64,000 nt of DNA from Orientallactaga sibirica (taxonomy: Eukaryota; Chordata; Mammalia; Rodentia; Dipodidae): assembly GCA_036365145.1 (NCBI GenBank), contig JAEOAD010002712.1, positions 3,305,001 to 3,369,000 of the forward strand, given 5' to 3'. Below are positions 22,648 to 33,995 of this stretch, in pieces. The notes under the pieces are model-generated. The model had not been told where the DNA came from. It did not search any database and saw only the letters and a program-made list of their open reading frames with translations. Numbering within the stretch: position 1 is the stretch's first letter; each line of letters begins with the position of its first letter. The translations under genes were made by a program, and so were the position numbers.

Positions 22648-23600
22648 TTCCTGGTTGTCCTGGGGCCGTGGTGCCTCGGTGTCCCAGGGGCGTCCAGGCA
22701 ATGGTGGAGCAGGGTCTCAAGCAGCCGTGAGTGACATGGGAAGAAGCACATGGGAGACAGCTTCAGAGAACGGCTCTCGTTTATTCAACAAGGAACTGTT
22801 TTTTTTTTAATTAATTTATTTTTTTATTTTTTGACTTTTTATTTTTTATTATTCTTTTGGAGAGAGACACAGAGAGAGAGAGGGAGGGAGGAAGACAGAG
22901 ATGGGCGCGCCAGCAGTGTCTCAGCTGCTGCGAACGAAATCCAGATGTGTGCGCCCCCTTGTGGTCAAGTGCGGCATTGCGTCACTTTGCATCTGGCTGA
23001 ACGTGGGACCTGGAGATTGGAACCGCTGGAGATTGGAACCAGTGTTCTTAGGCTTAGGAGGCAGGCGCCTTAACCCCTAAGCCATCTCTCCAGCCCGGAA
23101 CTGGTTTTTTATAAGCAGTTGAGAGAGAGAGCAGGAAGAGGGTCCCAAGGGGATTGGTGGGTTCAAAGGTTGTTTGCCAACGCCTAGTCGGCATCTAGGG
23201 ACGTTAGTTCCAGCATGTAGCGAGAGGGTCAGGCGATCTATGTAGTGGTGGGAAAAGGTATAGGGTATGGGTCATAGGGGGCATGGGGATATGTAAAGGC
23301 TACTGGCTGATACCGTATAAGGAGTTTCCTAGGTAACTGGCCAAAGGTCACAGGGCTATGAGTGAAGCTTAAGTCTTATCAGGACGTCTAGGCACCCTGG
23401 GCTGGAGGGGGGAGGGAGTGGCCCTCCTCCTGCCAGTCTTGGGGCCTGAGATTTGTCTGGGGGTCCAGGCTCACTGCAACCCTTGGGAGGGGGAGGGGCC
23501 TTACTCCTGCTGGTTCCTGGGACCAAAGATTTGCCCAGGGTCCAGGCTGCTGCAACCTTCCCATAACCTGGGGGCCCTAGTTGTATCTGATAGCTTAGGC
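22648..23600 (-). mobile_element. Endogenous-retrovirus-type LTR, split by a SINE
   Basis: Read on the minus strand, there is a TATA-like TTATAAAAAA (complement near 23104-23113) and shortly after it, once the inserted SINE is ignored, GAATAAACGAGAG (complement at 22776-22788). A GC-rich U5-like region follows down to 22648. This order is that of an LTR promoter and polyadenylation site. The far (U3) boundary is uncertain, and no coding remnant is visible. Confidence 0.45.
22799..23095 (-). repeat. Long DIP-like SINE inside the LTR
   Basis: At about 297 bp it is the longest copy. It carries extra sequence (TCAAGTGCGGCATTGCGTCA) and a local duplication of TGGAGATTGGAACC. GGAACTG flanks it at 22792-22798 and 23097-23103. 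It contains GCGCCCCCTTGTGG, a CTCF-core-like word. Confidence 0.9.
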
Positions 23601-25090
23601 CTGCTCTCACCCTGTCCCCTACCTGTGTCCAACAGAGCTGACTGGCTTTGCAAGCAAAGGCTTTTTACCACTGTGCTATCTTCCCCTCTGAGGGGAAAGA
23701 ACTGAGGGGACCTGTAGAGATGGTCTAAGGTGCTGTTTCTTCAGAATGGGGAGATAATAGACCCATGGTTTTCACACACTCAGAATTCCTGAGGCTGGTA
23801 GAAAAGAGATGAGGGCTTGGGGTGCTGGAGTGAACCACACCCGGGTGCCACAAGTGTGGGGTTCAGTTCTCCCAACAATCTGCCTCAGTGGGCTTTGCCC
23901 CATGTAGCCCTGGCAAGAGAAACAAATTGTCAGAGGAAGGAGTTTTACTTGAATGTCAGACTTCCCTTTCTGGCACTTTCCATTGCTAGTACAGGTTACA
24001 ACACTCACTGCCACTTCCAGGAAGGACATCGCGGGCACAGACCCATCAGGCCAGCGTGAGCAAATGTTGTTCAATGCGCCCATCTTCCCTTGTACCTGGG
24101 CTGGTCTGTGTCAAGGCCCTTCCCCACCTGTCCCTCCCTCAACATCATGCCAGGAGGGGTCACCGCTAACTCACTTCTACAGTCTGCTTCTCCTCAAGCA
24201 GGTTTCCACCCCTCGTGTCGTCACTTCTACCACCAGTTCCTCACGAGAGCAGAAGCCTTTGTGTGAGTCATGTAAATCACTCATGGGAGAGAGGTGGGAC
24301 CCCAGGTAATATTCATGCTTCAGTGACCTTGGCAGACATGGCAGGTGTGGATTCAAAACCAGGAGGCATGGAGACAGAGACCTGTGCCCTCATACCTGCC
24401 TGTGACCCTCTTCTCACCTCTTTCCATCTGCCTGGTCCCCCCACCTCGGCCTACCCGTTCCCCTCCTCCCCACTCCTCTGGTCACCTCATCCCCATCCCC
24501 TCCCACAGGGCTTCCACTGTCACTCACCTGCGCATGACCCCATGTGCCACCTGCCTCCTTCCCGGATTATCTGTCAATGCCTCTCGGCCAGATGAGTCAC
24601 CAGAAAGAGTGGAGGTGAGTGGGCGGGACCTCCAGGAAGGGAAGGTTTGTGCCTGGGACTCTGTGTGCACCTCACTATGGCTGGCATCTGGTGAATGAGC
24701 GAGGTAGGGGAGAGTGCTGGCAAGGTGGGATGTTTAGAAAATAGACATGTTCCACTTGCCCACCCCGCCTCACCCTGCCCACACCTGGCATCTGCCTCAG
24801 CCTGGCTACATGCTTTCTGAATAGTGTTTCCTGAGATCTGTGAGCCACGACAGCAAGATGGCTGGTCGGTCAGGACAGGAAGTGTGGCATCTGCCGTGGG
24901 CTGGCATCTGTCTTAGTGACTGCTCAGATACTGCCTTTAACTGGGCAGTGACAGCATGGAATTAAATTCTAGGACACACATTTGGGGTTGAGGACTTGGT
25001 CACTGTGGGAAAAGCCTGTACCCCAGGTTTCCCTTATCCACCCAGAGAACTCCTGTTTGACCTTAAACCCCAAGTTAGGGACGATTCTTG
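23601..25090. other. Intergenic, nothing recognised
   Basis: Pyrimidine-rich single-copy sequence. Open frames of 95-126 codons have no family features. Confidence 0.5.
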
Positions 25091-25335
25091 GGGTTTGCTG
25101 GCTAGCTAGCCTAGCTGCATTGGTGACCTCCAGCTTCGGTGAGATGCCCTGTCTCAAAAAATAAGGTGGAGAGTGATCAAGAAAGGCACTTGAAATGGGC
25201 CTCTGACCTCCACACACACATGTGCATACACACATTTGCACAAGTACTCACACACACATATACCCATGCACATACAAATGTCCATGCAAGCACATGTGCA
25301 TGTGTGGCACACACACACACAAACACAAGGTTTAA
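25091..25335 (+). repeat. B2/B3-like SINE 3' half with CA-rich tail
   Basis: CTAGCTAGCCTAGCTGCATT and CCTCTGACCTCCACACACAC correspond to the 3' part of rodent B2/B3 elements. The CA-rich region extends to 25328. Confidence 0.65.
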
Positions 25336-25344
25336 AAAATTCTA

Positions 25345-25346
<2 letters not shown>

Positions 25347-25387
<41 letters not shown>
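25347..25387. repeat. (TG)n microsatellite
   Basis: About 20 uninterrupted TG units. Confidence 0.95.
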
Positions 25388-25391
<4 letters not shown>

Positions 25392-25926
25392 GCATGCCAG
25401 GGTCTCTTGCCAGTGCAAACCAATGCCAGACACATGCACCATTTTTTAAAATATTTTATTTTTCTTTATTTGCAGGCAGAGAAAGATAGAGAGAATAGGA
25501 ATGCCAGGGCCTCTAGGTGCTGCAAATGAACTCCAGATACATAAGCCATTGTGCATCTGGTTTTATGCGGGTACTGGGGAATTGTTCTCAGGTCTGTAGG
25601 TTTTTGTTTATTTTTATTTATTTATTTGAGAGCAAGACAGACTGAGAGAGAAAGAGGCAGATAGAATGGGCACGCCAAGGCCTCCAGCCACTGCAAATGA
25701 ACTCCAGATGCCTGTGCCCTCTTGTGCATCTGGCTTATGTGGGTCCTGGGGAACTGAGCCTTGAACCGGGATCCTTAGGCTTCACAGGCAAGTGCTTAAC
25801 CTCTAAGCCATATCTCCAGCCCCCACATGTACCATTTTTACATCTGGCTTTCCATGGGTGCTGGGGAATTGAGCCTAAATGAACAGGTTTTGCAACACCT
25901 TTAACTGCTGAGCCATCTCCCCGGTC
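25388..25926 (-). repeat. Three DIP-like SINEs nested in one another
   Basis: An outer element is split into 25388-25446 and 25822-25926. CACATGCACCATTTT (25432-25446) recurs as CACATGTACCATTTT (25822-25836). The insert comprises one element at 25447-25600, itself cut short, and a near-complete one at 25601-25821. Confidence 0.85.
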
Positions 25927-26047
25927 CCAATAAGACAGTTTAAAGCTAACCTCCTGTGCTGCCTTTCTGATTCCTAAGGTGTGTTGCAGGGCTGTCCTTG
26001 CACGCTCCTGAGCACCTGCCTTTCCCTGCCAAAGAACTTAAGATACT

Positions 26048-26141
26048 AGGACAGAGCTTCACTCTGTAGCCCAGACTGGCCTTGAACTCATGATAACCCT
26101 TCTCTCTCCACCTCCAGCATGCTGGGTTGATGGGCAGGAGG
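26048..26141 (-). repeat. Old B1-like fragment
   Basis: CACTCTGTAGCCCAGACTGG through GCATGCTGGGTTGATGGGC. Confidence 0.65.
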
Positions 26142-26226
26142 CATCGCACTTTGCTGAGATCTGTTCATTCTCAAGGGACAAATACTTGGTACTTCATGGG
26201 CACCAAGGCATGGTGGCTTAATTGCA

Positions 26227-26372
26227 CCAGGCGTGGTGGTGCACGCCTTTAATCCCAGCACTCGGGAGGCAGAGGTAGAGGATCACTGTGATTTCAAGGC
26301 CACCCTGAGACTACATAGTGAATTCCAGGCCAGCCTGGGGTAGAGTGAGACTCTACTCCAGGAAAAAAAACA
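26227..26372 (+). repeat. B1-type SINE
   Basis: CACCAGGCGTGGTGGTGCAC to a short A-tail. Full length apart from small deletions. Confidence 0.92.
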
Positions 26373-26454
26373 AGAACTAATTTGCAGTGCAATGGAAGGA
26401 AGAGGCATTAGGCCCAGTGGACTGAAGTTGCTGCTCTCAAGGAGGGTTAAGAGG

Positions 26455-26660
26455 ATTGGTTCAGCTCAATCCTCTCTGTCGCTTGCACCACCGCGTCCTC
26501 TGCCGTGGGTGACAGAAGCATGAAGGCTCTCATGAGATGCAGCCCCTTGATCCTGGGCTTCCCAGCCTGCAGAACTGTGAGTCAAAGGAGCTTTGCTGTT
26601 TGTAATTCACACCGCCTCCGGTACCCCGGTACAGCAGCAGAGGAGAGACTGGGACAGGCC
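26455..26660 (+). mobile_element. MaLR LTR (MST/MLT1-like) 3' part
   Basis: GATGCAGCCCCTTGATCCTG, GGCTTCCCAGCCTGCAGAAC, TGTGAGTCAAAGGAGC is the conserved 3' region of these LTRs. The polyadenylation hexamer is eroded. Confidence 0.65.
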
Positions 26661-27589
26661 ATTTAGTTCACTGAGAGAAAATCCCAAAGTAACACTCCTT
26701 ATAAAATGGAAATAAACGGCCTGGGGTCATGGTACTTTCTCACAGAACTATAGAAGGACAGAACAAGACAAACGTGTGAGGGTTATGGGGTGCCAGGGAT
26801 GAAGAACTGCCCTGGGTAACCATGGCGCTGGGTCTGACGCTCTGTGGGAGGCACCCGGCACTTCCAGCAGGGAAGAAGGCAAAGGGCCCATCCCCAGACC
26901 CCTTCCCACACAGCTCGCTCCCTAGGGGATGGTGGCGTGAGAGCATTTGGCCTGTGCACATTTGTCACCCAGGAGTCCTTGCACACACTAATTCTTCAGG
27001 AATCACTGCTCTGCAAAGTTAGGGTGAATCACAGGGACCAACTGTCCAACTGACTCACAGCACACAGGAGGAACTGAGGCCAGCAGCGAGGGCCAGCATG
27101 CGAGGGCTGCCACTGCCACCTGGGCAAGCCTCATGGCTTGTCACCGGGGGACGTCCACTCTCCCTGGTCTGTGGCCTTCCGGAGCTGCGCTCTGGCTCCT
27201 CCAGTCTGAAGTGGTGTGGGGCTCACTGCTGGCACCCCGGAGCACCCCACAAAGCCCCTGCCGCGGGGAGGGAGACTGTCTGCAAAGGCCTCTGGGAGGA
27301 ACTTCCAAGGCACAAGGCCATCCCAGGGCTCAGGACTACAGCTTACCTCTGTGGGCGCTTCTCAAGGTCAGGTCATGACCAGTTGAAAGTGAAGAGAGAG
27401 AAGCACTCAGAACAAACGGCTCGGAGCAGGTGCCGCACACAGCCTCTTCCGGGAACATCTCTTTCCATGAAAAGAAGCCATTTGCTCTTGCTGTTTAGTA
27501 ATGGGGTCATCGCGGCCTCCTGGCCTCCCTGGGGCTTTCCATTCTCTGAGTCCACTCTCATAATCCACACCTCCCTCCCCACGCACAGT

Positions 27590-27629
<40 letters not shown>

Positions 27630-28097
27630 CCTCTAGTCTCCTTCAAAGCCAGGAAGGCGAGGGCGCCCTCACGTGGTGACAAGCAGCATGTGGGAAGATA
27701 GCAGGCAGTGGGTGACAAGAGGCTCAGGATGCCCAACACCAACAGAACCACCTGAGGGGCTTCCCCAAATTACAGAAGCCCACACCCTCACCAGAGGCAG
27801 CAAAGGAGCAAATGCCAAGTGTGACCAAGGCTTATTTTTTTCCTAATCCGAGCTTCATAAGACTTCTGCTAATAATAGCCCAGATGCCAACATTTGCCAA
27901 TCATCGTCTTTTAAAATATGTAAATATGAGTAGATTTGAGGCTGTCCCTCGAACTTTCCCTTTCCCTTATGTTCTCAGAGAGAAAAGGCCGGCCAGAGTG
28001 CCCACAGCCTCCCCACCGCCAAGGCTGCCATCTGCTCACAACCGGGCTGGTTTCCAACTGGCCTCCCCAAATGCCAAGTTGTAAAGAGTGAGGTGAC
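26661..28097. other. Intergenic; (CA)n at 27590-27628 and a MER5-like scrap
   Basis: A pure CA tract of about 36 bp lies within otherwise single-copy sequence. 27726-27805 (ACAGAACCACCTGAGGGGCT) resembles a MER5 fragment. No exon is recognised. Confidence 0.5.
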
Positions 28098-28387
28098 TTT
28101 TCAAGAAAAGAGGTTTATTTTGGCTTACACTTCTGGTCCAAGCTCAAGGAACTACATCTGACAATGGCCTTCCTGCTGGCAGAGTCTCAAGGCAGGCAGG
28201 GCCTCCCATGGCCAAGTTGAAGTGGGGGACTCCCTTGGAAGCGTGTCCGCGGCAGAGGTCTCGGCAGGAGGCCGTCCCTCCAGAACCGCTGGTGAATCCC
28301 AGGCTCTGCACTGAAGAGCAGGTCTGTTCAAGGAGTGTGTGCATACACGCATGTGTGTGTGTCCTCTGGTGTCTCTTCTTCGTTCTA

Positions 28388-28609
28388 AAAAATATTTACT
28401 TATTTATTTATTTGAGAGGGAGAAACAGAGGAAGAGGCAGAGAGAGAGAGAGAGAGAGAATGGGCACGCTAGGGCCTCCAGCCACTGCAAACAAACTCCA
28501 GATGCATGCACCCCTTTGTGCATGTGGCTTATGTGGGTCATGGGGAATCAAACCAGGGTCCTTAGGCTTCGCAGGCAAATGTCAACCGCTAAGCCATTTT
28601 CCCAGCCCC
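28388..28609 (-). repeat. DIP-like SINE in the LTR
   Basis: Complete complement with an (AG)n stretch at 28438-28460. Confidence 0.92.
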
Positions 28610-28752
28610 CCCCCCTTGAGGTAAGGTCTCGCTCTAGCCCACACTGACCTGGAATTCACTATATGGTCTCAGGGTGGCCTCGACCTCACACTGACCCTCC
28701 TACCTCTGCCTCTGGAGTGCTGTGATTAAAGGCGTGCCGCGCCACACCCAGC
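28610..28752 (-). repeat. B1-type SINE in the LTR
   Basis: It abuts the DIP-like head and its T-tail is replaced by a C run. It ends GTGCCGCGCCACACCCAGC. Confidence 0.88.
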
Positions 28753-28904
28753 TTACTCGTCCTTGTCTTATAAAGCCACCAGTATCCAATCATAGGGTCC
28801 TACCCCTCAAAGTACCCCCATCCCACCCCACCCCATGTATACCATAGCCAGACTGAGTTTACAATCTCTGAACACTTCATACTGGGGATTAGTGCTCAAT
28901 GTGA

Positions 28905-29098
28905 GTTTTAAAAATATTTTGTTTAGTTGAGAGCAAGAAATAAAGACAGAGTGAGTATGGATGCACCCAGTGCCTCCTGCCACTGCAAATGAACTCCAAA
29001 CACATGTGCCACTTTGTGTGTCTGGCTTCACTTGGGCATTGGGGAAAGGAACTTGGGCTGTTAGGCTTTGCACTAACCACTGAGCAAGCTCTCCAGCC
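28905..29098 (-). repeat. DIP-like SINE in the LTR, diverged
   Basis: TGTGAGTTTT on the left (28900) recurs at 29102 as its target duplication. Confidence 0.85.
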
Positions 29099-29131
29099 CT
29101 CGTGTGAGTTTTCAGAGGAGACAAAGCATAG

Positions 29132-29974
29132 TCAAGCCCTGGCAAGGGCAGAGATGGGCAGTGGTGACCGGCCTTGCCTACCTCCTCTCCAAGGACCAAA
29201 CAACCAGTCAGTGTGCTTCCGAGAGAAGGCTCCATAGCTAAGATGACCTACTGTGTTGCCTTGTCGGGGGCGCAGAGCTTTGCTGGGATGCAAACGCAGT
29301 GTACCAATGTGGGGCAAGTACCAGGCAAAACTGGGTGCCTGGTCACCAGTGCACAGCCCTGACCCAGGAGGATTAGCTGAGGTGAAATGTGGAAGCAGAC
29401 AAGTGAAAAAGGCTCAGTGCTAGTCCAGGTGGAACAAGCAAGGTGTCCGCATGGCTGGAAGGGGGACAGAAAATGATCCAGAGTCAGGCCGGGGATGGGG
29501 GAAGCTTCCCACACAAAGCAGCCTCTGGCTGGTTGCAGCTCTTCCATCAGAGTTGTCAGAACCATCCAGGCCATCAGAACCACATGCTCTCCTTTCAGGC
29601 CCATGGCCATTATCCTGGGCCTGCTGCTAGGTTGCCCTGGCTTGCCTGCCCATATCCTGTAGGGAACGACACCCAGTGCAGCCGTCTAAGAGCCTCACCT
29701 GGTAGGCGTAGCTGCCCTGGGTTCAGGTCTGTCTCCACCTGCACGTGCGTCTGATCTGGGTCAGAAGGGAAAGCTCCCGACCTTGCCGGGAGGGTGCTGC
29801 ACTGCAGAGAGAGCAGTCGCTCTTTATAACATCCACATTTTTTGACCTTCTCTGGTTTGATTGCCGAGTCAATAAGATTCTGAGATGCTATGATCAACTG
29901 TGTCCTCTGGGACAGGTCACGGGGATATATGAAATATATCAAAATAAGTGTAACTTGAAGGTTAAGATTTGAAC
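29132..29974. other. Intergenic, nothing recognised
   Basis: Single-copy-looking sequence with no exon. Confidence 0.5.
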
Positions 29975-30130
29975 TTTGAAGTCCAACAGAGCTGAGTGCC
30001 AGCCCAGCTTTGCCATTTTCTAGTGCTCTTGGCTTGGCGAATTTCCCTCCACAGTCTCAGTTTTCTTGACCTTACAATAAAGAGTAGAAATGGCCCCTCT
30101 ACCTATTGACCTATTATAAGGTCAATACCT
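29975..30130 (+). repeat. MIR element
   Basis: TTTGCCATTTTCTAGTGCTC, GGCTTGGCGAATTTCCCTCC and CAGTCTCAGTTTTCTTGACC match the MIR core in order. Confidence 0.65.
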
Positions 30131-30142
30131 TACAATAAAGGA

Positions 30143-30310
30143 GAAATGAGGTGGGCATGGTGGCACATGCCTTTAATCCCAGCACTTGGAAGGCAAAGGG
30201 TAGGATGATTGCCATGAGTTCAAGGCCACCCTGAGACTGAATATTGAACCAGGTCATCCTGGGCTAGAGTGAACCCCTACTTTGAACCCCTCCAAAAGAA
30301 AACAAAAAAA
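30143..30310 (+). repeat. B1-type SINE
   Basis: AGGTGGGCATGGTGGCACAT to an impure A-tail. It is bracketed by repeated words ACAATAAAGG and GTAGAAATGG. Confidence 0.88.
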
Positions 30311-30578
30311 GTAGAAATGGAACTTACAATAAAGGTAGAAATGGCAGCCTTGCTATGGGGCTAGCTCTGGCCTGGCCTCAGCCCAGTGGTGAGTAGTGAC
30401 ATTAGCATTGCTATTCTGTGTCCACCTGCTTGAGATGGGGCCTTGGCGGTATCCCTGCAGGGTTTCCTTTAAAGACCAGTTCTCAGAAGTACGCTACTGG
30501 CCTTTGGAAGGTCTGAGATGCCGCCTGAGAAGATGTGTCAGGACCAACCTCCAGGTGTCTATGCTCCACCTTCTGAGA

Positions 30579-30703
30579 CGGGGTCTCTTGCCACACAAGT
30601 GTGAACTTCAGATCACATCTGGCTCGATGTGGGTGCTGGGGAACTGAACCCAGGCCAGTAGACTGGGCAAGTAAATGCTTTTGACTGAGCTGTCTCCCCG
30701 GCT
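30579..30703 (-). repeat. Degraded tRNA-derived SINE
   Basis: CATCTGGCTCGATGTGGGTG through GACTGAGCTGTCTCCCCGGC. Confidence 0.65.
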
Positions 30704-30714
30704 GGAGCCCCTAA

Positions 30715-30865
30715 GTTCATTATTTAATCAACACAAGGTGACCCACGTCATCATGGCATTTTCACATACTCTTTGCTTGACCCTCCTCCCCAGCTCCCTC
30801 TTATCTGCAGACGTCCCTTTCCACTCTCATCCAGTCTGTCACCCTCCTCACCCTTTTCCTTCACA
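30715..30865 (-). mobile_element. Possible L1 3' UTR scrap
   Basis: CATGGCATTTTCACATACTC followed by a C/T-rich stretch resembles rodent L1 3' UTR complement. Weak evidence. Confidence 0.35.
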
Positions 30866-30868
30866 CCT

Positions 30869-31036
30869 GTTTATTTATTTATATATTCATTTAGGTTTTT
30901 CGAGGTAGGGTCTCGCTCTAGTCCAGGCTGACCTGGAATTCACTATGTAGTCTCAGGGTGGCCTTGAACTCATGGCGATCCTCCTACCTCTGCCTCCAGA
31001 GTACTGGAATTAAAGGCGTGCATCACCATGCCCAGC
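30869..31036 (-). repeat. B1-type SINE
   Basis: Full complement with a (TTTA)n end. Confidence 0.92.
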
Positions 31037-31063
31037 TCAAACCTATTTATTTAATTAGTTATT

Positions 31064-31145
31064 TGATTATGGTGCTCAGCATGGAACCCAGGGCCTCATG
31101 CATGCTAAGCACATGCTCTGCCGCTGAGCTCCACCCTCTGTCCCC
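31064..31145 (-). repeat. ID-type SINE
   Basis: ATGGAACCCAGGGCCTCATG to GCTGAGCTCCACCCTCTG. Confidence 0.75.
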
Positions 31146-31196
31146 ATGCTTGATTTTCTGAAGAGTTTCACACTTACAGAAAAGTTATGCAGAGGG

Positions 31197-31348
31197 GCCA
31201 GGTGTGGTGGCACATTCCTTTAATCCCACAATCAGGAGGAAGAGGTAGAAGGATCCTGGTGAGTTCGAGGCCAGCCTGGGACTACTGAGTGAGTTCCAGG
31301 TCAGACTAGGCTAGAGTGAGACCCTACCTCAAAAAAACCAAAGAAACA
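31197..31348 (+). repeat. B1-type SINE
   Basis: GGCCAGGTGTGGTGGCACAT to a CAAAAAAACC tail. Confidence 0.9.
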
Positions 31349-31350
31349 GT

Positions 31351-31528
31351 GGGGCGTGGTGGTGGCGCACGCCTTTAATCCCAGCACTTGGGAGGCAGAG
31401 GTAGGAGGATCGCTGTGAGTTCAAGGCCACCCTGAGACTACATAGTTAATTCCAGGTCAGCCTGGGATACAGTGAAATCCTACCTTGAAAAAAAGAAAAG
31501 AAGGAAGAAAGAAAGAAAGGAAAGGAAA
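31351..31528 (+). repeat. B1-type SINE with GAAA-rich tail
   Basis: Complete element directly behind the previous one. The tail has become AAGAAAGAAAGAAAGG. Confidence 0.92.
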
Positions 31529-31620
31529 GTTCTGCAGAGAGCACAGTATCCTTTCTCTCACACCTGCTTCCTGCTGGGTAGGGCTGGCTGCAGTCCACTG
31601 GTTTGGTTTTTGTCTGGTTT

Positions 31621-31794
31621 TTCTTTTTTTTTTTGTTTGTTTGTTTGTTTTGTTTTTCAAGGCAGGGTCTCACTGTAGCCCACAATGACCTGAAATTCAC
31701 TATGTAGACTCAGGGTGGCCTCGAACTCACAGCGATCTTCCTACCTCTGCCTCCTGAGTGCTGGGATTAAAGGCGTGCATCACCACACCTGACT
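31621..31794 (-). repeat. B1-type SINE
   Basis: Complement with a (TTTG)n end. It forms an inverted pair with the B1 at 31351-31528. Confidence 0.92.
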
Positions 31795-32490
31795 TGGTGG
31801 TAAACCTTTAATCTGAAAGCCAGGCTATAGGATGGCATTTTTTACTTATCAAAGTGACTGGTCTCTACCTGCAGTCCTTCCCTATGCGTGCACAAATGTG
31901 TGGGCACACACAGGCCCACTTGCAGGCTGCACACCCATTGAGTGAGGCTCAGGATCCTGACTTCTGCAAGCTCTCTGGGTGGCCTGGGTGTGGGGGTAGG
32001 GACTGAGCTGGGGAGGGTCTTTCTCAGAGACTGCTGAGCCACTCCTCTGGGGGTCTTAGGGTGCATGAACACTTGTGCTTTCTCTGTTTTAGATGAGAAG
32101 TGGCATGGAGCCTGAGGCAGGGGCTTAACCACCATGAGCCTCCATGTTGTTCCCTGAGAAACCAGAATAAAGCAAGTGTGCACGGATGGCCATGGTGAGT
32201 CGTGAAGGAGGGTGTGGTTCTCGGGCTGGCATGGTGAGTGGCCCCCTTACTGTCCAGCTCTGCAGGCCACACCAGCCACACCGGGTGTCTGAAGCCTCAG
32301 CTCCCTGGGTCCCCTACCCTGGTTTATGGATACTCAGAAAGAAACTCCATCATGCCACAGCCCATCAGGGGCTGAGACGTTGTATGAGGAATCTCCAAGT
32401 CATCCCGAAACTAAGTCTTCCCTGCTTATCACAAAGTCCTCTAGAAAAACAAAAGGGCAAAGAATATCTTCTAGTTTCAAGAGTTGTTTT
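31795..32490. other. Intergenic, nothing recognised
   Basis: An AATAAA occurs near 32167 without any matching gene upstream. Confidence 0.5.
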
Positions 32491-32766
32491 AAAGGCTGGG
32501 CGGATGGTTCAGGAGTCAAATGGGCTACACAAACCTGATGACCAGAGTTCAGATCCCTAGAACCCACGTAAAGCTGGACACAAGTTGCATAGAATTCTGT
32601 AATCCCTGCACACATATAACAATGGAAGGTGAAGTCAGGAAACTCCCAAAGCCTGGCATTTGCAGTGGCAAAGAAAAGAGACTGTGTCCAAGAAGGTGGA
32701 AGGAGAGGTTGTCCTCTGACCTCCGCATGTGCACCATGACAATACATGCCCATACATAAACATACA

Positions 32767-32809
<43 letters not shown>
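32491..32809 (+). repeat. B2/B3-like SINE with (CA)n tail
   Basis: GGCTGGGCGGATGGTTCAGG, CAGAGTTCAGATCCCTAGAA, GTCCTCTGACCTCCGCATGT, then a pure CA tract at 32768-32809. Confidence 0.72.
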
Positions 32810-32841
32810 TGGACATTCCCCCAAATCCCCAAAACATGTTT

Positions 32842-32997
32842 TTAGCCTAACATAGTGAAATCCCAGAACTTGGAGGGCTAAGACAGGAGAATCCCACGTG
32901 TGAGACCAGCCTGGATTACATGATGAGTTTGAGGCCAGCTTGGGCTATACAGTGAAACTATACTTCAAATAATAAATAAGTAAATATATAAATAAAA
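32842..32997 (+). repeat. Old B1-like SINE
   Basis: TTTGAGGCCAGCTTGGGCTA and an AAATAAATAAG tail. Confidence 0.7.
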
Positions 32998-33009
32998 TGT
33001 ATTTTAAGG

Positions 33010-33362
33010 ATACTTTGTGCTGTAGTTACCTTTTTATTGCTAGGACAAAACACCCAACCAAAAGCAGCCGATGAGAGGCAAGCTTATAGCTGGCTTAGTC
33101 TCAAGGGGAAGTTTCATGATGGCAGGGAAAATGCTTATGTTTTCAGAGCTTATGCTGAACATCACTCCTTGTGACAGCAGGGGGAAGACAGCAACAAGAG
33201 TGAGCTGAGCTCTGGCAAGGGGGAGCTGGCTATAATACACCTAAGCTGGCCCCCAGGAACACACCTCCTCTAGCTAGGCTCCCCCATCCCAAATTGCCAC
33301 CAGCTGGGGACCAGTCGTTCAGAACACATGAATTTATGAGGGACATCTGATTCAAACCAGTA
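33010..33362 (-). mobile_element. MaLR-type LTR
   Basis: On the minus strand it runs TGTACTGGTTTGAATCAGAT, TTCATGTGTTCTGAACGACT, GGTCCCCAGCTGG, and ends GCAATAAAAAGGTAACTACA. This is a near-complete LTR of about 350 bp. Confidence 0.6.
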
Positions 33363-33719
33363 CATTACAAAATGGTATAACTATAGCAGAAATTTGGTAA
33401 CAGAAGAGTGGGGTCATTGCTGCTAGAAAGGTTTTTGGTGTTTTGGAACTGATTTGTGTGAGGAACATGGAAAGATTTGAAACCTTGTTTCAAATGAATG
33501 AAACAATGAGAGTCTGGCTGTGCACTTCCTGGGCCCTGAGAATATAAGCAAAGCTAAATTTACCAGTAATGACACAACACAGAGCAGATGGCTATGGCAC
33601 AGAAGGAAATGAAAGTTTTGGGCAGGAGACAAAAGCCCACTTCAGCTGCAATTGGAGAGATTAGTGCCATTGATATTGGGCCACATGTTTGCATTGGGAC
33701 AGTAGGAGGAATGCTGACT

Positions 33720-33959
33720 GTGGTAGACAGTTTCAGATGGCTGGGATGAATATCCAAACCAGGCACCAGTTATGGAAGGAAGGGGCTCATTTCAAGCTTA
33801 CAGATCCAGGGGGAAGTTTCACCAGTGGCAGAAGGTGCTTCCATGCATCCAAGCACAGAGAAAAGCTACAGCAAGCACAAACTTCTGTGCATAGCTTTTT
33901 GGCTGGACTCCAAGATCCACCCCCACTATCCAGGTGGCTGGAGATGTAAGTTACAAGTG

Positions 33960-33995
<36 letters not shown>

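Larger units (their letters stand above)
28098..29131 (-). mobile_element. MaLR-type LTR interrupted by three SINEs
   Basis: Blocks at 28098-28260, 28753-28904 and 29099-29131 are colinear parts of one LTR (GAGGTTTATTTTGGCTTACA; AACACTTCATACTGGGGATT; GTGTGAGTTTTCAGAGGAGA). The gaps between them hold SINEs listed separately. Confidence 0.65.

Noticed and set aside
25200..25387. Regularly spaced repeats that might suggest a CRISPR-like array
   Set aside because: They are CA/TG microsatellites at the end of a B2-like SINE in a mammalian genome.
27098..27679. 193-codon frame ending in His-Thr repeats
   Set aside because: The repetitive end is a translated (CA)n microsatellite; the rest has no recognisable domain.
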